DNA of 64,000 nt from Leucocoprinus leucothites (taxonomy: Eukaryota; Basidiomycota; Agaricomycetes; Agaricales; Agaricaceae), in contig JAACJO010000018.1 in the NCBI GenBank assembly GCA_013368445.1, positions 248,001-312,000 on the forward strand, in the 5' to 3' direction. Below the pieces are notes generated by a model. The model saw only the letters and a list, made by a program, of their open reading frames with translations. It was not told the DNA's origin and did not search any database. A program made the translations under genes and the position numbers. Every line of letters begins with the position of its first letter. The first letter of the stretch is position 1. Positions 46,188 through 57,690 of the stretch are shown one piece after another.

Positions 46188-48538
46188 TGAAGAGACATCT
46201 ATTTTTTCCATATCCACGAGACGAAGCAAAAGACGGCCCGCCCGTGCACGGATCTTAAGGGCTACCCACGAGAGCGGGGCTTCCCCGGTCACATGGCAAT
46301 GTGCGATCCGAGGGTCGATCGCACCCATCCTGCCAAGAACTCGAGAGTGTGTAAGGGTGACAGATAGGGCATACAAACGTTCAAGTTTGTTGAATATCTT
46401 GGAATCAAATTCGGAGAAAAACGTTCAGGTGCATTATGACCGGACAAAACTCGCAGTTTTGCGAAACTGCGAAGGGGTCCCTCGACCACGTGGATAGCTA
46501 AATGTTCTCAGTGGAGAAACAGTTTTAGAGGTTGACGGAAGCAATACAGACTAATTTGACTCTCGCAAGGCAGGTGCCTTTGCCACGAGGGAACTTGAGA
46601 CGATGTTTAATGTCCCTTTGCGTCAAAGAAAGGTAAGCAAGTAAAGGTGATTGAGATTATATCCAATACGAAAAGATGCGGCTGTCGTGCCTCCACTGAC
46701 TAACTGATGCTTGTGTTCTCGAGGTTCTATGACAAAAGAGTCGTCAATAGTGTCGCGTAAAATCAATAGACGATAACTCTTGCCGGTGAAATTGTCCAAA
46801 GTGTATATAGTTACTATTGGTTTGGTTGAGTAGAAAGCTCCCGAGAGTGGGTTACCGCGAAAAAAGCCGCCCTGAGCTTGCTCTCCTTTCTTCTCGGCCT
46901 GCTTAAGCCTTTGTATGGACTTTAGCGACATGCAATACCTGAGGCATCTGCGCGTTGCATATAGAGGGCGTCGAAGACTCCAGTAGATATGCTCGACGGA
47001 GGCCTCAGTGGTGGATTAAAATCTTCAACATGCCAATAGCATCGTTCAAAATTAGCTAGAAACCACTCCGCAGAGTAGTTCAAGGATATAATGGGAGAAA
47101 ACATTTCTTGCTATATTCCCCGCCCAGAGTGGAATATTTACGCCGAAATCCACGAATCGAGAAGGAGCAGTTCCACCCTATCCGAGAAACTTTCGCTTGT
47201 CGCTGGCTTTGTGTCATCCCATGAAGATGTAGGAGCCTACACAGTTCCAGTAGCTTGAGGAAAAACACTTCACAAGCCTCGGAAGGTCGTCGACCACGTG
47301 GAGTGATGTTCAATTAAGCACTTTGCCCTATTTCAACCCAAAAATGCGGTACAACTCTGGACGTGGAGATTCTATGCCAGCACACGTGGAAAGCACGCTA
47401 GCAAGAAGACCGGGTCAAAACAGAACTCGTGCACGCGAAACCTATTTCGGGGAGCCCAGAACAAGCCCTGCGGAATGACCTCGATCGATTGGGGAGCTAT
47501 GCTGATCAACGAACGTCAGAGGTGGCCCGGATGAGTGGTACGGCGGCCCGCCAGAGTCCACCGGCCCTTGAATCTCAGCTGTTAAGCTCTGTAGGCGAAG
47601 CAATCGGAGGCTGCCTGGAGAGATATCGCTCCTTGGCGTTGGCGTCGGGGAGAATGACCCACACTTCTGGCATACAATAGTGGAGAGGACAGAAGCCGAG
47701 TTTTGTGTGGTGTTTCTGGTACCCTTTCGGTACCTAGGGCTCATAATGCAACCAAATACTTTTTTTATTATTACCTCGGACGAACCCTTCACCCTCCGTG
47801 TCTTCAACGATCGAGCTGCCAACCAGATTGAAACTATAAACGCGCAGCGAAGCACCGAAACTACGCGCTGGTCAAGCATACAAGTGACATAGGTTACTCT
47901 GACGGGCCGTCAAAGGCGTGTCAGGGACCCGGAGAAATGGATGAGCTGGGAGTGAGCGAAAAGGGTGAGCGCTTGAGCGCTAGCAATAAGTTAACGATCA
48001 ATGTCATCCTATCCCATCTGATGGGGGCGGAGATATCCGAGCGCCCATTGCATGATTTCTTTCCTCAGATTTTGGTACATATTAATCTGAGCCCTCGGTC
48101 AATTATCTCAAAAATGCGATGCCACTATAACCTCTCTTTACGCAGCCAAACACGGCTAGATTTACATTAGGGTAGAAATTTTCGAGGAAGCATGTACTTC
48201 CAGAACGTTAGCCAAGCGCCACAGAAGTTACACTGAGTTAGGGCTTGCGGGAGCACCCGGCTTAAGTTGTACAATACATATAGCAATAATGGTATCGACT
48301 CATTAGGAAATACGTTTAACCTTGCATCGAACGAATGGAGAACAATAAAGACAACGCTCGTACCAGATGTTCCATGCGGCATTAGTATCAACGTGAATGC
48401 GCATAACCTATCATTTTGAGTTCAAAACAAGGAACGGTTGCTGATCACGGACGAGAGTGCATTTACAACAGACAGAGACAAAATAATAAGGAGAACAGCG
48501 AAAATCGAAGGAAATTTGAATTTAGTAGGTTCTGAGAT
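46188..48538. other. Intergenic with unassigned frames
   Basis: About 2.3 kb. Minus-strand frames at 46623-46931 (102 codons, FTGKSYRLLILRDTIDDSFV) and 47442-47879 (145 codons) are the longest. Neither shows a known domain and I could not join them to exons. The first part holds the CE15 promoter. Confidence 0.4.
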
Positions 48539-49392
48539 TTAGAATGCAGCAACACCAATAAGCGCGCTTATGATGATACCGGTCCATCCGACCTTGGAAT
48601 GAAGTGCCGCACTCGAGGAGGAAGGTGAGGCGACCCCAGAGGTAGAGGCGGTGGTTGAGCGCGTTGTGGTCAGGGAAGCTTTGGTTGCAGAGGGAGATCC
48701 AGGGGTGGACTGACCACCGGCGAGGGGTGCGGTGGATTGACCAGCGATCTGAGCCTGGATGGTGGAGTTGAAGGTTCCGCTCATATTGTCCATGCTGAGA
48801 AAGGAAGAAACAGGCGTAAGGGAGAGTGAACAAGAAAACCAAATTGTTAGCTTACGTGAATTTAGCGGAGAAGGACAGTGCGGGGAACTGGGGGTTTTTG
48901 GGATCCTTGAAGGCAAGAGATTCGATGCGAATAAAGCTGAAAAATCATTGATTTTTATAGATCGCGAAATGAGAGGGATGACTAACTAGTCATTGCCGTT
49001 AGGGCCAATTTGTGGGTTAGGTGTGAACTGGACGGAAGAAGTGGTAGCCACGTTCACGCTGTCCACAATAGTTTGCAGAGAAGTCTAATCGGAGGGATGA
49101 GATAAGGAGCCAGATTAGATAGGTGAGTCGTACCTGTTGCTGAGCGTTTCCAACATAGATAGAGACCCTAGCATTGCCAAATTGCTCAAGGGATGGAACG
49201 GAGCCATCGTCTTGCCAGTTAATGGTAGCGGGTTGACCTCCATGGAAAGTGGTTGAGGCCGTGGGACTGGTGAGCTGCAAAAATAATATAAGCCGACGGC
49301 CAATATAGAGAGTATTGATCGATGCATACGAAGACGGTCGCCAAAGCGGGCGAGACGGCAAGAGCGAGAGCGGCGAGGGACTTGGAAAGCAT
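48539..49392 (-). CDS. Kre9/KNH1-family GPI-anchored Ser/Thr-rich protein, copy 2
   Basis: Five minus-strand exons (49392-49330, 49274-49134, 49084-48987, 48936-48856, 48794-48539) join in phase to 212 residues. Signal peptide MLSKSLAALALAVSPALA is followed by the Kre9/KNH1 domain: TSPTASTTFHGGQPATINWQ, DDGSVPSLEQFGNARVSIYV, SLQTIVDSVNVATTSSVQFT and PNPQIGPNGNDYFIRIESLA. A short Ser/Thr-rich stalk follows, then a C-terminal KVGWTGIIISALIGVAAF tail suited to GPI attachment. It is probably a cell-wall or membrane surface protein. Its stalk is much shorter than in copy 1 at 26.4 kb, and the two domains are diverged, so they are old paralogues. Confidence 0.9.
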
Positions 49393-50537
49393 CCTGAACG
49401 AAGTAGCAACGCTTAGACGAGTTTATACGATTCACGAAAAAGAGTGGAGGTTCAAAGAGTGACAGAGACTGCGCTCCAGGTGCAAGTCGGGTTGTTCAAG
49501 GTGGATGGTGGGGAGGGGGGAAAGTTAGGGAAGGTATCCAAAAAGCGGGAAAACCTGGCTGTCAAATGTCGGAGTTTATATTTGTTTTCGCACATGGACA
49601 GAGTCCATCATCATCATCATCAGGATCACTTGCGATCACTGTTATTCTGCATTATTTATAAATGCCAGGAACGATCGGAACAATGTATTCATTGAATTGA
49701 ATAATGGCAAGTTGCTTGGGCTCTGCGCTGATACTGCGCCTTTTATTTCCCTGCATGTATACTAGCTTCAGCACTTGTCTTTAGGTCCGATACTTGCGTT
49801 CAACACTGATTATTCCCGTCTGTGACATGGGGAAAACTTGTGGCTGGACTGATGATTCTGCTTGTCGGTCTCAACAGGGGATGATTGATGGTGTCCGGCC
49901 ATGCAGCCACTTATTATTATTTGATGGACAGCTGATGCTGGGAAAATGACTACGTATGTAACTGACTCGGACATTCAATGCGGTCGCAAAAGCACGGGTC
50001 AAGCTGAGTATAGAACGTCAGAAATGCTGCGGAAGGCTCGACAGCCAAACCACATCTTTGCACCAGGAGAAGTGAGTGTGATGGCTACGGGGAATCAGCC
50101 CGAGAACCAGATCTGGGGAATGGCTCGGGGAGATTATGCGTCTTCCAGCTCAGGACGGATCAAGCTGATTTCAAAGTTACAGTACTGATTGCTTCAAGCT
50201 GAGAGAATCATTTACGAAGAACTACACAACACATAAGTAGCGGGAGCTGAGTTCTGAAGTGGTCTCCTGCCAAGAGTTATATCTTCAACAGCCTTAGCTA
50301 TCGTTTCCATCAATCAAAAATTTGGCTGTGTAATCGCCCGGGAAGGCTCAAACATCAACTTGGAACTGAGGCCAAGCAGAACTCAAGATCACTGATTTTT
50401 GATTGGACTTCCTCCTTAGCACGTGATCAGTTGGTCGCGCTCATCCGGGATATGCCGAAACCTTATCAGCAGAAACTGCATACTCCGAGAACCATTCACA
50501 ATCATCGACCTCGACGACCTCGCAAGCTCAAGACAAT
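49393..50537. other. Divergent intergenic region
   Basis: Between Kre9-like copy 2 (-) and RPS30 (+). Contains a short (CAT)5 run at 49606-49620. The frames at 49444-49695 and 49946-50188 are short and unrecognised. Confidence 0.5.
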
Positions 50538-51065
50538 ATGGGAAAAGGTTCGTCCTCGCTGTCCCTTGCAATATTAAAGCGTCTGATTGTCGTTGATCAT
50601 TGTAGTTCACGGCTCTCTTGCCCGTGCTGGCAAAGTCAAATCTCAGACACCAAAGGTCGATAAGCAGGAGAAGAAGAAGACACCAAAGGGCCGTGCTAAG
50701 AAACGCATCTTGTATAACCGCCGGTGAGCAAACTACGCTGCTCTATGGTAGCTGAAATATTGACTTGAACTAGCTTCGTCAACGTAACAACTCTCCCTGG
50801 AGGCAAGCGGAGAATGTGAGTTTTGTTTTCGATCGATTTCTACAGTGATCGCTTTTGCCGGATTTTCTACCGCCAACGAATACCCCCTCCCCTGATGATA
50901 CAATCGCATCTTCGCATAGTTCACGCTGAAGAATCATGTTGACACCTATGCATCTTTCAACGTCTTTCGCTCCTATCTGACTCATTCCACTGGCTTCTTC
51001 ACACGCTCTGTGGACTTAATGACTGACCATAATCTTTCTTCAGGAACCCCAACCCCGAGAAATAA
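50538..51065 (+). CDS. RPS30: 40S ribosomal protein S30 (eS30)
   Basis: Small-subunit ribosomal protein near the decoding site. Four exons (50538-50547, 50606-50723, 50774-50815, 51044-51065) join in phase to 63 residues. The sequence is textbook eS30: [20 protein letters not shown], then [36 protein letters not shown] and MNPNPEK. There is no ubiquitin-like fusion, as in yeasts and unlike animal FAU. The 10-nt first exon and 22-nt last exon are too short to appear in a simple ORF scan. The third intron is 228 nt, four to five times the local norm, and may hold an RNA gene. Confidence 0.96.
50892..50980 (+). ncRNA. Possible box C/D snoRNA in RPS30 intron 3
   Basis: Inside the unusually long third intron: a C-box-like CTGATGA (50892-50898; first base C, not purine), an internal CTGA (50926-50929, D'), a weak C' (TGTTGA, 50938-50943), and CTGA (50977-50980, D). 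The spacing fits a C/D snoRNA. I see no convincing closing stem beside the boxes and have not identified an rRNA target. CTGAC near 51023 is more likely the branch point. Confidence 0.25.
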
Positions 51066-51436
51066 AAGACTTGCCGACGAGCGCGTACGCTTCCTAGATC
51101 GCTCCTATCTTTCGCTACCAATATAAGGCTGGGAGGAGTGGATTGAAGGTTTCGGTGGTCCATGTATCTTATTGCTTTGCATTCGCTCTTCACGCATACC
51201 TTGTCCTTACACCCATGCCAAACATGATATGACCAGGCCTCTATGCATCATCTCGAAAAGCTAATGAGACTGTAATTTTATAATGATTTTTTTTGGTGAA
51301 CACGGATTGAGAATAATATCATTTCCAAATACGACCACGTGAGCCCTGCGCGTCAGCCTGTAAAGTGTAGACGTGTCTGTTCTGGTCCATCAAATACTTG
51401 CTCTCTTCTTGCTCGTTCTCTTTCCATATCACCATC

Positions 51437-52218
51437 ATGTTCTCTGAGGAGATAAAGGCGTTCAAACGACTGGGATTTCGTCATGTGGGTGTCGGTTTTA
51501 CTTTCTTTCAACTAGAAATGTTGACCCTCGTCATAGGTCCTACTTCAGATCCTGAACTTTGCTTCGGTCATTGCTTCAGGCCTCATGATCTGGAAAGGCC
51601 TCGGTCTTATCACGAATTCAGAATCTCCGATTGTTGTAGTACTCAGGTTTCGCCATTCTCCCCAATCTCACTGCGCAGATGCTAAACTATGCATCACTCT
51701 ACAGTGGATCAATGGAACCTGCATTCTACCGCGGCGACCTTCTCTTCTTGACAAATCCTTCCAGCGAACGGTATCATACTGGTGATATCACCGTCTACAA
51801 GATCCCTGGCGCCGACATTCCTATTGTCCATCGGGTCCTCGAAACGCATGATGACGCAAAGACGGAGCTAAAACAACTCATGTTAACAAAGGGCGACAAC
51901 AACTACGCAGATGACATCGAGTTGTATCAGGGTCTGAAATGGTTGGAGCGGAAGCATATCGTTGGAAAAGTCCGAGGGTATGCCGCACAGCCCAAGACTT
52001 TATGAATTGTGTGGTTAATGAAATTGCTTTTTTGGCTGAAATAGGTTTCTTCCCTACATTGGATACGTGACTATTGCAATGGTATGGACAGCCTCCAACA
52101 TCTGACTTTTCATATTTACGTTCCCTGACAAATAATGACATTGCAGAATGACTTCCCGCAGCTCAAATACGCGTTACTGGGAGGGCTAGGGCTTTTAGCA
52201 TTGGTACAACGTGAATGA
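51437..52218 (+). CDS. SEC11: Signal peptidase complex catalytic subunit SEC11
   Basis: ER membrane serine protease that removes signal peptides. Five exons (51437-51484, 51537-51646, 51705-51977, 52045-52081, 52147-52218) join in phase to 179 residues, the normal length. A short cytosolic N-terminus and a membrane helix ([20 protein letters not shown]) precede the catalytic parts. The nucleophile is Ser55 in [15 protein letters not shown]. The catalytic His is in IVHRVLE and the acidic residue in [29 protein letters not shown] and a C-terminal hydrophobic segment ([16 protein letters not shown]) complete the family pattern. It follows RPS30 on the same strand after 371 bp. Confidence 0.96.
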
Positions 52219-55096
52219 GTCACCATCTTCCTCGACCGCTCTTTCCTGGTTTGTCGTTATAATGCTTCGTGCTTTCGGTCCGTTGCGGTCGTGTGTACCC
52301 TTATGATCGTCGGGTGATTCCTTGGAGAATCTTAATGATGACACAGATCCCTTTCTTCCTACTTGATGCGCAGTTTGTTCAGCTGTCAATTCATGACTGT
52401 TACCGGGCTGAAGAATATACCAATAAATCTGTATTATGGCGAGAGGCCTTGAAATAGTAGTATTTCTCCAAGTCAGGAACCGTTAACATTGCAATGGACA
52501 GACGCTCACGGAGATTCGGGACGGCTCTCACAGGCGCTTAATGAACACAACCCAGATTCCTTCGCGGGCATCAAAAACGAATGCTTAGTCTGATTCCATT
52601 GATGTATACCTTCCGTGATCAAAACGTGGTTTCCCGATAGAAAGGTGAGTGGCCAGTGCAATGTTTGTCCTTCATCCCATGTTCATTGAAGTGTTCATAC
52701 TTCACAGAGATGTACCCCAATACGGTGCGTCGGTGCGAAGCCTTTGGTAATCCACAAATTCCTAGCGATTTGAACGGCTACCATCCAAGGTAATCCCTTT
52801 TACAAAGATGTTAGAATGTCCTATAGTCCTCAGGCCTCATTTCCGATATCGGAGACACTCCTGAGCATCTTAACAGCCAAGTTGTAGGATCCAAAAGCGG
52901 AGATTTTTTTGTCGAATGCTAATTAGGGTCCCCTTTCAGTATTCAAATACTTGATAGGTGGGATTGGCGTTCCGCAGAGACAGGCGAAATCAAGAGGACA
53001 AAAAGGGCCGGCTTGAATGTTATGGTTTAGTTCACGGATTGGGAGTATGAAGAGGCCCTTACGACTTTCCATGGGAAAGAAGAAAGCGTGCCGGGCCCGT
53101 GATGCATCCGGGAGCATTATCTGACTGTTGAGAGCTGTGCTGGTGGATCAGGGATGCCATTCTCGATCAACCCAATTTGATCCAGAGTTTTCGCTTTCGT
53201 TCATCGCGGCCGAGTGAGCTCCCTTTCGTCATGGAGCACATGTGTCATTGAGTAGAAATTCTGGTTCCGAACGTCAGATAAGGACGGAATTCCCCTGCAT
53301 CTTGTCGCCTAGGCGCGAGAGCGATAGCAACTTCATGCGAAGGCCTGGATTCTCTGTCATAAACGGTATCATCCAATTCGAGAATATTGCTACCGATGTC
53401 GAACTTTGAAACCTTGATATGCCTTCCCATTGAGGGCAGGTTTGCACGCCTTTTCATGACTGTATACTAGCCCTCTTTATCGAGAGGTATCTGTTCGGCC
53501 AATACCCTGATTGATGAGAACCTACATCGCGACAGCAGCTCGCGGTGAGCCTTAAGTTATAATTGGAAATCGTGTTGAGCCCACACGACATCATGGTCTT
53601 TCATAAAGTCCCTAAAATCGGATACCGTCACGCTCTTGTAAGCGAGTGAGTCCTAATTTATTGAACACAGGAAATGGGTGTCTCGGAATGGACTTGAAGA
53701 TCGAAGTCATGGTGGTCAACTGTTCGAATGTAGTCGGATCCTTAAAAGCATCATTCATGACCCGATGAGTAGTCCACTTTCAACATCAGCTGTGATGTCA
53801 GGTGGTCGATTTAACAATATTGAGAGGCCTGAAACAATGAAATTCAGGATATTGGTGGTGAACGAAGTTGAACCGAAGCACTGGATCATTTGAACGGGCG
53901 CATTATTAAGATGAGGATCTAAAGCTCCTTCCCGAGAACTAGTTCGAGACCTTGTCCAGACGAGCAATAGTCCTTAATCGAGGGATAAAGAACTTGGAGC
54001 GCCTCCTTCGGAGGGCAGTGGGTTCATGACCGAGGAGTTTGGACTTCTGCTCCAGGGATATTATGGAGTGCCGAACACTTGGCCCACTAGTGCAACTCTT
54101 CACTCTTCGCGGGTGCTCTGATATTTCTGCATTCATCTCCCTGTAACTTTTCCCTGTGGTACTAAGCTCTACTCCACGCGGGGTGCGGCCCCTTCGAAGC
54201 CTCATGCAATCCCGAGTGAGAGAAGCCAGAATTTCAGCATATTACCCTAGAGTTAGATGTTTCGAACTAGTTCTCGTATGGATTTTTGCTCATCTCGTTT
54301 ATGAAAGCTCATGCTGTCCATTGGTTCGACCTTCAAACCGAGGTTCAGCTCACCCTTACTAGTAGTCAATGGTGTGTACATACTACTGGCGATCAATCTG
54401 AGCGATTGATCGCTATGGTGGAGCACCAGAGAAGATGAACTTCGCCTGGGTGCTGTTGCGCCAGTTCGTAGACATGGCCATTCCCCCTCGGTAGTGTGGC
54501 ATTCTTGACAGCGTTATCATATGTGGGTTGATCTTGCAAGCCTCGGCGTGTACTGATGATCTGAAAGGAAATATTTTCTCATTGCTCAGCCCGTCTTGGC
54601 AGGACTGTTCGACCGGCCGATGAAGTTAGCCGCCCCAAGTAAAGGAATACCCTTCTATGGAGGATGCCCTGTGGGTCCTGTCGGGTTTGAATGTGGGCGA
54701 GTAAACAGCCGACAGTGAGTAGTGCACTATCCCCAAGTAATTCCATTTGTGTCTGAGTCAAGACAGTCTACATAGTTACACAAGAATTCCATGACCATAG
54801 ACGCCGTAAAGCGCTCGTCATAAGATAAAGCGCCAAGGAAATGATTTGTTAGAAGTTGCGCCCATGCTGGCAATCATTGTATCCAAGCCCGAGTCGCATT
54901 TTCCCCACCAGGAGTCGTCGTTCTCTGTCGAAAGAAAGTTCTCCACCCCAAAACGTTTTTTCGAAGGTCATAAGACATACCTGCCGTCAGCGGGCAATTA
55001 ACTTACTTGCCGACCGACTAACAAGGGAAGTGAGCGGAGGATTGATTAGAGTATAGACCGAATAGATTGCATTTACAAGTAGAAACCCGTGGCCGG
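52219..55096. other. Gene-poor region with possible relics
   Basis: About 2.9 kb between SEC11 and the Obg GTPase gene. Minus-strand fragments at 53.25-53.46 (KVSKFDIGSNILELDDTVYD), 52.92-53.12 (ESRKGLFILPIRELNHNIQ) and 53.76-53.97 kb look protein-like but are separated by stops. They could be one decayed gene; no family was recognised. Confidence 0.4.
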
Positions 55097-56971
55097 TTAC
55101 CAAGCCTCTTCCTCTACAACCTCCTGCACAGCCATTTTCTCATTTCGAGCCTCTTCAGCATACCCCTTCATAAGCGCCACAACCTTCCGCAAATTCATCC
55201 TATATTTTGCAGACACCGGAACAACAATCAAGTCCTCGCCTAGCTCTTGTCTAGCACACTTTTCGAGCCGCGCGAGGCGGGCTTTTGCTTCCTCGATAGC
55301 CTCGGCTGAGGGCGATGAAGAATCAGATGAGGGTTGAGAAGCTACAAGGTCTGCCTTGTTGGCGATAACCATTCTGATGCGAGACGACATTCCTTCTTGA
55401 TAGGTTTCGAGCTCGGCTTTGAGAATTTTGATGGCTTCGCAAGGGTCGACGTCGATGGTAATGGGGTCGATAGGTTTGGCCTGGTTTCGTAGTATGACAT
55501 CATCCACTACCGCATCAGTGGGAACTGCCAAAGGCTCAACGTCACTAGAAGCGGTATTTTCAGTGGGAAGCGCAACTTCAGGCGGCTGTTGGCCAGAGGA
55601 GAAGTCAACGACGCAGACGAGGGCAGGAGAACGTTCGATGGCACGGAGGAAAGAATGGCCGAGGCCAGCGTGTGCGAAAGGTGATGCCGAGTTTTCAATA
55701 AGACCTGGGTTATCGGCAATAGTGAAGCGGAAGGCTTCGTAGAGGTCAAAGTGATGTCCAGGCCTTGTAGGTTTCGACTCTGTATGAGGATCAACAGAGG
55801 TCTTTGACACTGTATCGCGTGGTTGATTTCGAGTCAGAGAATTGGCGTATTCCCCTTGTTTCATTCTCTCTTCAAAGGACCGTGATTCAATTTTTGTCTC
55901 GTCATAGACCGTGTCGTCCGGAACTAGTTCACCTTCGAACGTTCCATCCTCGGATACGCGGACAATGCCTACCACCGGGTTGAGGGTTGTAAAGGCATAT
56001 CCCGCAACGTCGGTTTTAGCTCGACCACCTGTGAGAGCTCGGAGAAGAGTGCTTTTACCCGCGTTAGGCATTCCGACGAGACCAATATCTGCGAGGAGTT
56101 TGAGTTCAAGAAAGAGCGTCACTCGTTCTCCTTCATGTCCGCGAGTGGCATAACGAGGGGTCCTATTTGCCGAAGAAACGAAATGAGGATTTCCTAGCCC
56201 TCCTTGACCGCCTTGAGCTATCAAATGGCCTAGATAATCATTCTGGCGAATACCAAGGGGAGCATTGACGGCTTCCGTAGATGAATTTTCTAGACCTTCT
56301 TCTTTGTCTAAATCGAGATATATCGGGTTTGAATCGAGTCTTCGACGCCGTGCGAGACGACGTTCACGTTCGAGTTTATACATTGATACCTCGGCTTCTT
56401 TGAAGTCATCTCGTTCGACGTTGATCTCTCCGTAGCCTGGATAATGTACCCATCGCTTCTCTCTCATCTTTTCCACCCGCTCTTCCGTGGTCAGACCCGC
56501 CGCTACTATTGCCTCTTCCTCATTCTCCCATTCATCCTTTGCCCTGCGAGGGTCTTTCCTCCCAAGCTCTCGCACAACAGTACCAACCGGCACCTTAATC
56601 ACCAGCGGCTCGCCGGCCTTTCCGTTCTGCCAGGTCCCTCTTCCATTTTCGCCATTGTGACCGTGGATGCGACTGGGAATTGTCGAGAGTGTAGAAAGTG
56701 ATGGGGTTGGAAGAAGATAGACGGCCCCGCCTCTGCCACCGCCTCCACCAGAGGGTGGACCATAAGGCTTGAATTTTTCACGGTGAAAAGCCGCACAACC
56801 GTCACCACCTTTGCCGCCGCGAACCGTCACGATGAGGTGGTCCAGGAACGAGTTTCCGCCTTGTTTTCGCTTCCATTCTGCCTGCCGCTTACGCTTGTAG
56901 GCTTCTATCTCTTCCTGAGAACGCTGCGAGCATTTGCGTATTGAGGAGCAGAAGGTTCTTCGAGTGAACAT
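55097..56971 (-). CDS. MTG2: Mitochondrial Obg-family GTPase (MTG2-like)
   Basis: Obg GTPases act in assembly of the large ribosomal subunit; the eukaryotic Mtg2 form works in mitochondria. It is a single exon of 624 codons, the only large intronless gene here. An Arg/Ser-rich start (MFTRRTFCSSIRKCSQR) fits a mitochondrial presequence. The Obg fold follows: VRGGKGGDGCAAFHREKF, PSGGGGGRGGAVYL, GENGRGTWQNGKAGEP and AQGGQGGLGN. The G domain has G1 GMPNAGKST, G2 AGYAFTTLNP, G3 DNPGLIENS (DNPG in place of the usual DIPG), G4 NKADL and G5 SAKYRMN. Family-typical sequence is interrupted by insertions after the Obg fold and inside the G domain, making it longer than bacterial Obg. It ends in an acidic tail. 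Divergent from the 57.1 kb gene. Confidence 0.94.
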   Translation of the reverse strand: MFTRRTFCSSIRKCSQRSQEEIEAYKRKRQAEWKRKQGGNSFLDHLIVTVRGGKGGDGCAAFHREKFKPYGPPSGGGGGRGGAVYLLPTPSLSTLSTIPSRIHGHNGENGRGTWQNGKAGEPLVIKVPVGTVVRELGRKDPRRAKDEWENEEEAIVAAGLTTEERVEKMREKRWVHYPGYGEINVERDDFKEAEVSMYKLERERRLARRRRLDSNPIYLDLDKEEGLENSSTEAVNAPLGIRQNDYLGHLIAQGGQGGLGNPHFVSSANRTPRYATRGHEGERVTLFLELKLLADIGLVGMPNAGKSTLLRALTGGRAKTDVAGYAFTTLNPVVGIVRVSEDGTFEGELVPDDTVYDETKIESRSFEERMKQGEYANSLTRNQPRDTVSKTSVDPHTESKPTRPGHHFDLYEAFRFTIADNPGLIENSASPFAHAGLGHSFLRAIERSPALVCVVDFSSGQQPPEVALPTENTASSDVEPLAVPTDAVVDDVILRNQAKPIDPITIDVDPCEAIKILKAELETYQEGMSSRIRMVIANKADLVASQPSSDSSSPSAEAIEEAKARLARLEKCARQELGEDLIVVPVSAKYRMNLRKVVALMKGYAEEARNEKMAVQEVVEEEAW

Positions 56972-57114
56972 GGGGTTGTCCCAAAAAGGAAGTGTTACAT
57001 TCGCTGTTTCCGAATATTTTGATGCATGAGTGAGGGACCCTTTGCAGCACAGCTATAAGAGTTTATTGATCCTTTACAGCCGATGTACCGATTATCGATT
57101 TCTTTACTTCTCGA
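56972..57114. promoter_or_regulatory. Short bidirectional promoter
   Basis: Only 143 bp separate the start codons of the Obg GTPase gene (-) and the 57.1 kb gene (+), so both must start from this segment. No TATA box is evident. Confidence 0.65.
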
Positions 57115-57690
57115 ATGTCCTCATCAAGGTCCCCTACCCCAACCCGAAATATTCCCCCTGGGACACTTCCAATAATCCTCGCTCAGTTCTATCAACCACA
57201 CGGAGGGGAGCATTGGACTCTCAGTGTCGTAGAATCTTCCCAGTCCATCCATACTTTCGAAATTCGAGGCAACACAGACTCTTACACTTATGTCCACGAT
57301 CAAATGAAAAATCTTGATCGTGTCGAGAGTTACCGTGGCGGATGTCATGTTGGGAATGTTCCCAAGGATAATGTGACAGAGATGCGGTTAAAACTCAAGG
57401 AGGTTATCATCAACAAGCATGAGCCACGGTGGAATCCGCAGGTGTGGGTGTTGGACGCCATAAAACTTTTGAAAGACGAGGGTTGGGCATTTACAGGATT
57501 GACGGAGGTGTTCACGAGAAGGGAGTTGCAGAAGGACATGTTACGATGGGATATGGTAGAGGACACTGTATACGAGAGGGTATTGCAGGAGCTGGATACT
57601 GGTCGTCCAGTTTCCCCTGCCATGGTGGCACTATCCGCCGAAGAAGGAAAGCCCACCTCCCCCACTGCCGCTCCGAAAGCCAAGTCCTGA
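57115..57690 (+). CDS. Conserved-looking fungal protein of unknown function (DUF6914-like)
   Basis: Single exon, 191 residues, with a good ATG. Protein-like blocks include PPGTLPIILAQFYQPHGGEH, WTLSVVESS, TFEIRGNTDSYTYVHDQM, GGCHVGNVP and WNPQVWVLDAIKLLKDEGW. The layout (an HW motif, a RGN turn, a GGC-VG segment, then a WV-L-AL-LL-GW helix) resembles Agaricomycete proteins I associate with DUF6914, but I cannot confirm the match. It has no signal peptide or membrane segment, and the C-terminus is a Pro/Thr/Ser tail. Divergent from the Obg GTPase gene. Confidence 0.7.
   Translation: MSSSRSPTPTRNIPPGTLPIILAQFYQPHGGEHWTLSVVESSQSIHTFEIRGNTDSYTYVHDQMKNLDRVESYRGGCHVGNVPKDNVTEMRLKLKEVIINKHEPRWNPQVWVLDAIKLLKDEGWAFTGLTEVFTRRELQKDMLRWDMVEDTVYERVLQELDTGRPVSPAMVALSAEEGKPTSPTAAPKAKS

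Noticed and set aside
47442..47879. 145-codon minus-strand frame
   Set aside because: Composition looks random, no domain and no splice-linked neighbours; overlaps other frames on the plus strand.
52219..55096. A transposon filling the SEC11-Obg gap
   Set aside because: No terminal inverted or long direct repeats and no transposase, integrase or reverse transcriptase motifs were seen.
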